Positions 46,101 to 55,100 of a DNA stretch of 64,000 bases are shown piece after piece. Position 1 is the first letter of the stretch; every line of letters starts with the position of its first letter. Source of the DNA: Kuschelorhynchus macadamiae (lineage: Eukaryota > Arthropoda > Insecta > Coleoptera > Curculionidae); assembly GCA_030620095.1 (NCBI GenBank), contig JAUTXW010000538.1, forward strand, positions 1 through 64,000, in the 5' to 3' direction. Position numbers and translations under genes: made by a program. The notes under the pieces are model-generated. The model had not been told where the DNA came from and did no database searches. It worked only from the letters and a program-made list of their open reading frames with translations.

Positions 46101-49100
46101 GGAAATATCACATATTTTCTTAGCTATATATATAATTATGGGGCTTATAGGTAAGTCGACATGACTAAAACAATATTATTCTAGCGATTTCGAATATTTC
46201 TTCTCTCCTCTGAGGGGATAATAATACCATTCACATCCAGTGATGATCTTGAATAAATTATTCAAATAGAATGTCAATACGGATGAAAGTAATTATTTAG
46301 TAATAGGGCATGGGTATTAAACCTCTTTATTGGCCTTTTATGTGTTTTACATAAGCTGCCCGCTTAATTTTAGTACTATAATATTGAGATAGAGAGCAAA
46401 TAGCCAAAACTGTGTAAAAAATCCATTTAAACATAAAAAAAAATGTGTTAAATTAATTTTAACAATTTTTACAACCTGTATTATGTTTCTGGCGATTGAT
46501 AGATTGGGTAAAAGGAAGAATTACTATAGACTATATAAAAATACTGCATGTTTATATGGCGCGCTTCTTAATTTGCTTAAATTATTGTAATTTAAACAAA
46601 TTTATTGTAATTATTGTAAATTATTTGTAAAATTGTGAGAAAATTATGTCTTTTATTTATTTTTTTTTTCTTAATTTCTTTTTTATCACATATATATATT
46701 ACAGACGCAATGTCCAAATAGTACAAAAAGTCATGTTTATATAAAAAAACACACTCTACTTCAGCTGTTATTGCTGCTGGTCAGATTATTTTAACTTTCT
46801 TTTTGAAGCTTTCAGAGACTTCACACACATTATTTAAGGGTTAGAATTTGCAATGATAAAACAACATTATGCTCTAAGGTTGAATACCCAAATGGAAAGT
46901 GAAAAAATTAGCATCTACACGTTTATTTTAAATCATTTCTCCTTTATATTAAAAGACAACCTATATAATTAACAAAAAGCATACAATAAGAGACAGTGAC
47001 TTCACATTATTTAAGGGTTAGAAGCTAGAATATGCTCTCTTTGTCTAACAAATTCCTTCTTAAATACAGTGTTTATCAAATTTATCAGTTGTTTAAAGAT
47101 AAAGGTGTCAAACCTAGTATATTTATACTTTTTTTACTTTTACTTGTTTAATTTTTTTTTAACAAATCCTGACATTTCAGAAAAATTTTAAGTTTTTTGT
47201 ATCTAACATTTTTCCTATCTTTAAAAATTAAGTTTGTAGAACCCGCTCAAAATATAAAACCTAATTTTGAGTATCTAAATGCTGCTATAATATAAAAATG
47301 GTTGGTTTCAAAATATTGAAATAAACAACTACTTACTTGGGGCTAATACATTGGGTTTTTCAGTTGGGATTAACTTTGGCATCCTATCAGGAACTTCCAG
47401 AATATCAGGCGATTTTGGACAATCTGCATATGGATCTTCTTCCACGATTTTTTCCTCATCATTCACTTGATCCCTTTCCACATTCATGGATCCTAAACTT
47501 CCTCCAGGTTGTTCTTTACTGGTGTATGATGCAGCTATAAAATTATTTAGAAAATTATTACACGGGTGCTGGTATGACATTCCACGATTTGACTGCAAAA
47601 CCAAACCTTTTTTAGAGTGCAACATGGGACCTGTTCTTGTCATATCCTGCATAACTTGAGACAAAATATCTACGGGTGTTGTTGCATTGGAGGTTTGGTT
47701 TTCTGATTTTACTTTTTTTCTGCTATAAGTCTTGAAAGTTTTGTTTTTATTTACTACTATATCAGGGGGAGGTATAGTGTCTCGTAAGGCTGTTGGCGAT
47801 TTATTATTCCGATTGTTTGTCATTAAAGTCCCCGATGTGCCTTTGGTAATAAGAATATCTTGTACAATATTGATTTTCTTGTTTTCATTTTCACAAATGT
47901 TTCCTTTATCGCCTGACCTATTACTAATAGTAGCATCTACCGCTTTTTCTACACCACAGTTTAAATTATCACAGACATTGTTTCCATAACCATAAACAGT
48001 ACCTTTTACCTGCTTTAGCATTTTACTTTTCAAATTTTTTCTCTTCTTCAAGGGCAGTTTGTATTTCTCAGATTCCAGCATTTCATCGCAACTGTCACTG
48101 TCTGAAAGTTCGCCAAAAAGGTCTTCTTGAGAGATTGACACACCTTTAATAGGAGAAAATAGGGTCACTTTACTTCTTGTTGGATTAATGGTATCGATAT
48201 TCTTCATATTCTCGGGTAAGCTATTTTTTGGATCGTCATTTAAGTCATGCAGAATTTTCTGAATTTCGAAAGTTGTTTTGTGTAAACCGCTTCCAGAAGC
48301 ATCATTCTGTGAACTGCAAACTTTCCTGCTAACGTTATTAAGCTCTTCCTGTGAATTAATTACATTTGTATTATGTTCATATTTTGATTGAGCAACATCT
48401 CCTTTAGATTGATAACTACCACTGTCAGACAAAACCGCATAATCACTTTCAGAATCAGAAATAAATTCTTTGCTGAGAATATTTTTCTGAGCATATTTCT
48501 CAATAACTTGTGTCTGTTTAATGGGTCCTCCTTTTCTAGTGTACTTCTTCCTAAACTGTTCAAAATTTCTTTTCGATGATTCTTTTAGTTGCTCTGACAG
48601 CGAATTCTGATTTATACTGATACTTCTAGACCAAACGCTATTAGATGTAACACTGGTGTTTTCAGGAGCCACTTTTACCTCAGGATTCTGAACTGAATTA
48701 TTGAAATCATTTTTCAGTTGTTCTGAACTATCATTGTGTACTTGTTTACAATCTGAGAAGCGCGTTTCCAAATTTGTTTCATTTGAAATTTTTAGAATGC
48801 GTGAACTTAACTCAGATTCATCAGATATTTTACATTTTTCTTGTAAGTTTTTAATTTCCTTATTATCAGATGAATGCTCTTTTGTTTTATATATGTTCGT
48901 GTCAGTTTGAGGCAATGGTATACACTCTTCTTCAGAGTTTCTATTTTCCTCATTATCAGATTCACCTGAAAGTAAGGGTAGTCTCTGCCTAGAATGTTTA
49001 CCTGTTTTGTTTGTATCAGTTTCAGACAGCAGCTTACACCTTTCTTCAGAGTTCTTAATTTGTTCATTATTAGATTCACCTGAAAGTAAGGACTTCCTCC

Positions 49101-52100
49101 CTCGCAAAAGTCTGCCTGTTTTCTTTATATCAATTTGAGAATTACTTTCCTCATCAGATTCACTTGAAAGAGAAGTTCTTCTCTGCTTCAAATGTCTATT
49201 TGTTTTGTTTATTTTAGTATCAACAGATGTTCCAATTTCCAAATCGGATGACTCTCTATATTTATTTACTTTGGAAAACCGTCTTGGTCTTAATCTATTT
49301 ACTAAAGGAGTACTACGTTCTTCTATATTATCGTTAATTGTGCCAACGTGTCCCAAATTCATGCCATACTTAGCTTCTTCTGAAAAAACACGTTTTTTTG
49401 CACCAGAGACCTTACCAGATTTTCTGGGACGACCCCTTTTTCGTTTTGCTGGATCTGTAATAATCAAGGTTTGTGTTGTGTTATCCTCTTTGTCACTTAA
49501 TTTTCTCTTTGACGGTCTTCTAGTTGGTTCAACAGTATTTGACAAACTCTCATGTTCTGAACTTGAATGATGTGATTCCCTTATTTTGTGGAGACATAGT
49601 GTTTCTTGTACATTTACTTCTTTGCCAAAATGATTTTCCTTTGTTTTTCTGTCAGCTGTAACTTCTTCATCCTCTGATATGGTGACTTGCATCTGAGATA
49701 TATCTATATCATTCAATGTGTAGTCGAGGTCAGAAGTTTTAATAGAAATATTCATTTGTGATACAGAATATTCATCACATTTATTTTGTATTTCTAACAT
49801 AATTGGTTTGATATCACCATCATCAATCAAAATATTATCAATTTTAGAAGACTTTTCACTGTTTTCGTCAATAGTTAAAAAATCCTGAGTTGAAGCAAGC
49901 TTTGGCGATGTCAATTTCAAAATACATTTACTGGGGGAATAATCAAAAGAGAGTTTTTGACATATTGAGGAACTTATTTGAGCAGGTACTGAAGAAGTAG
50001 TTTCCTTGCATTTTTTTATAGGGTGAGTAAAACTGTTACTCAGATTTTCTTCTGATGCAGATGTTGCTTTATTAAGAGAAGCAAATTGAATAGTGGTTCC
50101 TTCCATTTTCAAAAGTTCTCCGGGACTACTCTTAGTTGATAATGCTAATGGACTAATCATAACTGGGCAAAATGGAGATTTATATGAATCTAGACTATCC
50201 TCGTTGGCTTCTTGATTGCTATATTTTTTACTGTATGAATGTTCAAGGGGTGTCAAATTCTGAGGAATTTTAAAATAATTCAAATTATTCTCAGGGCTGT
50301 TGAGTTTTGACGCGGGGGTGGAAAATTGAAGTTTATCAATGTTTTCTTTCGAACTTGCTATAGGACTTAACATGTCAGGATACAATGAAAAATCAGATAT
50401 TCTTTTCTTCTCTGAACTACTTAAAAAACTCTCTTCAGGCTCTGATTGTTCTTGCAAATGTCCAGAAATGCCAGTTCCAGGTAACTTTGGAATAGGAGTC
50501 AACATTCCTTCTTCATTCTGACTGCAAAAACTTAAGCTGTCAGTGTCATTTTTAGGTGTAGCCGTTACCAACCCAGAGTCAACCATCACGTCTGACTCAC
50601 TTTCTACAATGGACTCGCCGTTTGTCTCGAAACTGTTTTCTCTGGCTGCGGCAAGAAGTTTTTTATTTCTTCCCAAAACGTCAGACGAATTTCGAAATAA
50701 TCTTTCGAGCTCGGATTCTGTTTCCGAGTGAAATTCGGAAGGAAGATTCCTTGATTTTGCCACTTTCCTTCGTTTGTTTTCAAAAGGCCTTTTACGCTTG
50801 GAGTTGGAAAATTCTTTAAGACCATTTAAAAGCTGCTCTATTAAAGTCTGAAAGTGTGATCCCTTTGGTTTTGCATTACCTGTTCTACTATCTACTGAAG
50901 TAATTAATGTTTTCTCATTATTCAAGAAACCCAACAACTCTGGTTCTTCTTCCTCAGATATACTTCTTAACATCATAAGGCTATTGTTTTTAGTACATCT
51001 TTTGTTCCAACAATCCAGTTTATAGGTGAAGGTTTTACTTGAATTTGTAGGATGGACATTTAAGTCAGACTTGGGCTGTGAAATTACGGTGTAACATCCC
51101 TGTGATTGTCCCAGTGATATAGACTCATTCGAGATTGTAAAATTAATATTGTTCTGTTGTAGAGTACGAAGAGCGTCTAGAATGGTGTCATTTTTAGCGG
51201 ACGATTGAGCCGAGTATTCTTTACACTGTTTGGCAGTTTTAGGAGGCCTGGTTTGCTTTCGTTTTAATTTCATAAATGTGTCCATATTATAAGGGATCCA
51301 GAATTTGCGACGGCGTTGTTGTCTCTTTTCAGGTGCTTTGGGTACCTTAATAATTTGAGGGTTTTCATTTGAAGCATAACTGTTACTATCATCTTTTTCA
51401 CAACCAGATAATGACTGCTGATATCTAATAAATTCAGAGCAAGAATATTGTTGACTTGAAAGTGTATCATCACCAGTATTTGTATTTTCAGTTGTAATAT
51501 TTTTATTAACACAGACCTGTTTTGTTTCTGTGTTTTCAGTTACACAGGATATTTTTGACATTTCATGCATCAGCTCATGTGAAGAAGTTTTTGATGCAGT
51601 TACATCATCTTTGGCAGGAGATACTAATTTTATATTTTCCTTAGAATATTCTTTTGTAACATAACATTCTGATGCATTTTCTAACTTATCATCTACACTT
51701 AAAATATTTTCAGCAATAAACTGTTTTGTATTTTGCTGTGATGTTGAATTATCACATGGAACAGTTTCAGTAAGATTATTTTGCAAATACTCATTATTTT
51801 GACATTTAATAAGTGTAGAAATATCTCTTTTTGTCATATCTTCAATGTCTCGAACACTATTTTTTGGCAACACCAATTTCTTATCTTGATAAGCAGTGTC
51901 ATCAATGTCTTGTTTAAAATTTAATGCATTTCTTGTTACTAAAATTCCTTTATCACCATGGTTTTCTGGTGTTAATGAGAGATTACTAGTAATTGTGTTA
52001 TAATTAATGCAACATTTATCAACACTGTGTAGATTTTCAAAATCAGGTTTTGTCATACTGCAATGTAGGTTATTAGGTGAGCTGTTCGGTACAACATCTT

Positions 52101-55100
52101 CTGGTAGAGAGTTGGCCGGTTTTTCAGAAACACTAAGTTTTAAAGTTTTATTATCACCCAGGGTTGACACAATAATATCTATAGGATGATCATTCCTATC
52201 AGACTGTTCCAATATTTTAACCTTAGAAGGGTCAGTCAAGTTGTCGGTTTCCATTTTATTATCTTTGGTTTTCACTATTTGTTCCTCTACACATTCTTCA
52301 TCTGAAAATCCAGACCAGTCAAGAACATCTACTTTTACATTTGTGTCAATGAAATTATCATTACTGTTGATTACTTCTGACTCTTTAACTACTGAAACGT
52401 CAGTTAGCAATGGAAACTGCAAGTCCAATCTATTATTTACTTCAACAATTGGTGTCGCTGGTGTAACAATAATATTTGGGACTGGCTTTGTAGAAATTAA
52501 TGTTTCTTCCAAAACATTGTTTTCTGCTGGTATTATGGCCTCAGGGATATCTAGAGAAGGTGATGATCGGTTATCTGCAAAAAAAGCAAATTGTCATCTG
52601 TATGTAGTAGATTTAGTTTAAGTTTAAAAAATTATAAATTAAAATTTGATTAAGGGATTTTTAAGACAAATTGGGAAGTAATAATGACTTGTTCATGAAA
52701 ATGAGAATTCCTTTAAACATTTAAAATTGTAGGTCAGGTTAGGTTGAAATTTCATATTACGATATATAGATATATATATTGTGGTAAGCCAAGTGCCTCT
52801 TCTGAAAATTGTTAACAAACAATTTTAGATCATTACCTGAAAAGTTAAACTTCAGGAAAATTACAAAGCAGGCCAATTTTTTTAGCTGTAGCTCTTTTGC
52901 TAGACCCTTCGCTAATTATAAAAGAAAACTACTAAGATATTCAGGGAGCAGTCATCAATAATAAATAGTTTAAGAGGTAAAAATAGCATCCTGCAATTAA
53001 CTGTTGATTTAAACCCAAATACTATAAACGATTTTTATTGCTCTATTGCTGAAAGGCTTGTCAAACATATCTGTTCAAAACGATCCCCTGGACTATCTTA
53101 CAGACATGTGGTCTTCACAGGATTTTTGTTTAGCATACACTGATACTAATGAAATCAGAGCGACTTTTAGACAAATAAAGAATAAGCGTTCTGCAGGATT
53201 GGATGGTGTCTCCCTTAGAGTATTGGAGAACTTACCAGAGGTGGCTTTGCAGGCTCTTGCTGGTTCTATCAATAAATCAATTCAATGGGGCGAATTTCCA
53301 TCCTATTTAAAAAAGGCCATTGTGATTCCACTGCACAAGGGAGGTGATGCATCTGACCCCTCCAATTATCGAACCATTTCCTAGTGGTGACTCTCTTGAA
53401 AATCATTGAAAAATTGGTGAAAACAAGATTGCTACAATTTCTAACAGTAAACAACCTTCTAACACCACATCAATATGGATTTCAGGCATCAAAAAACACC
53501 TCTGATGCCATGTTTTCCCTGCTTGAAAATGTATACCTTAACATTAATGAGGGTCAGGATCTTGAGGCAGTATTCTGTGATTTTTCTAAAGAATTCGATT
53601 GCGTTAATCACGGAGTTCTGTTGCGAAAGCTTCAACATTATGGAATAAGAGGTATTACGCATAAATGGCTCTCATCTTATCTTTTCCAGAGGATGCAAAT
53701 TGTGAGAGTTAATGGTTCATACTCTAATTTGTCTAATATAGAGCATGGAGTGCCTCAAGGCTCAGTGCTTGGACCTATCCTTTTCTTACTATATATTAAT
53801 GATCTCACAGCTTTGGACATCGAAGGCAAATTTACACTTTTTGCTGATGATACTACCCTGTTATGGCATTCAAAGGATAGTCAATTATTAAAGAACACAA
53901 TTAAAAATGATCTTCATAAAATTAAGGTATGGAGTGATTCAAACTCACTTTGTTTCAATATTAACAAAACAAATTTATTAACTTTTGGATTTAGCTGTAA
54001 TGATCTCAATTTGGATAACAAACTAATAGTGAATAAATTGGTTACAAAATTTCTTGGACTTCACATTGATTCAAAACTTAAATTTGAAGATCACATTATA
54101 GAACTTAATACAAAATTATAATCTGGTTGCTACGCCATTAGGGTAGTATCAATGGAGCTTGGTTGCTCGGCATCAAAAATGGTTTATCATTCTCTATTTG
54201 AATCATATTTAAGATATGGGATTGCATTTTGGGGTTTTTGTAGCCAGCAACTTATGAACTCGGTACTCATCATTCAAAAGAGAGCCCTTAGATATATGTG
54301 TAAAGCTAGGTATTGGGATCATTGTAAACCTTTATTTATAGAGTACAAAATTCTAACATTAGTAAATCTCTTTGTTTTGGAGATTGTGTGTTTAATTCAT
54401 CGTAGACTGTTGGGAGGTGTGATTCAGCATGACCCTCATAACATCCACAATACCAGGTTAAGTCAGAGTTTAAATATCCGGCTACCGATTCCCAGATTTG
54501 CACTGACAAAGTACTCCATAATTTATAATGGCTTAAAAATGTATAACCATTTGAGTATCGATTGTAGGTCTTTGCCATACTTACAGTTCCGTCGACGTGT
54601 GAGGGATACTTTGATTCAGAAACCATATTACAGCTTGGAGGAATATTTTGATGACTATTTTTGATGTTTTGGTTCTTTTTTTGTTGTTTACTATATTTTG
54701 AATCATTTTCTTGTATCTCTGTTATTTTATTTTATTTTCTGTATGTAGTAGGTTAGTGTTTAAGTGCCATGTCTAGAGTTTAAAGTCTATTTTCTAGTAT
54801 ATTTAGTTGTAGTTGGCTTTGTCTATAGGAACAATATCATTGTACATGTTCTTGACAATAAAGCATATTAAGTAAGTAAGTATTTATATATTATTAAGTA
54901 CACATTTATTTCAATTTAATTCGTAAAATATAGGATATGAAATACTTTCTAGGGTCACCAGGATTAGGTACTAAATTACAGGACAATCCCATATATAAAT
55001 GGGACATCTGGCAACCCTAAATGAGAGTTGTAAATTTTTAAGACATTTAGATGTATTTAAAGTAAAAGTAAGGTCAAGCCTCGGGTCAATTAAAACACCT

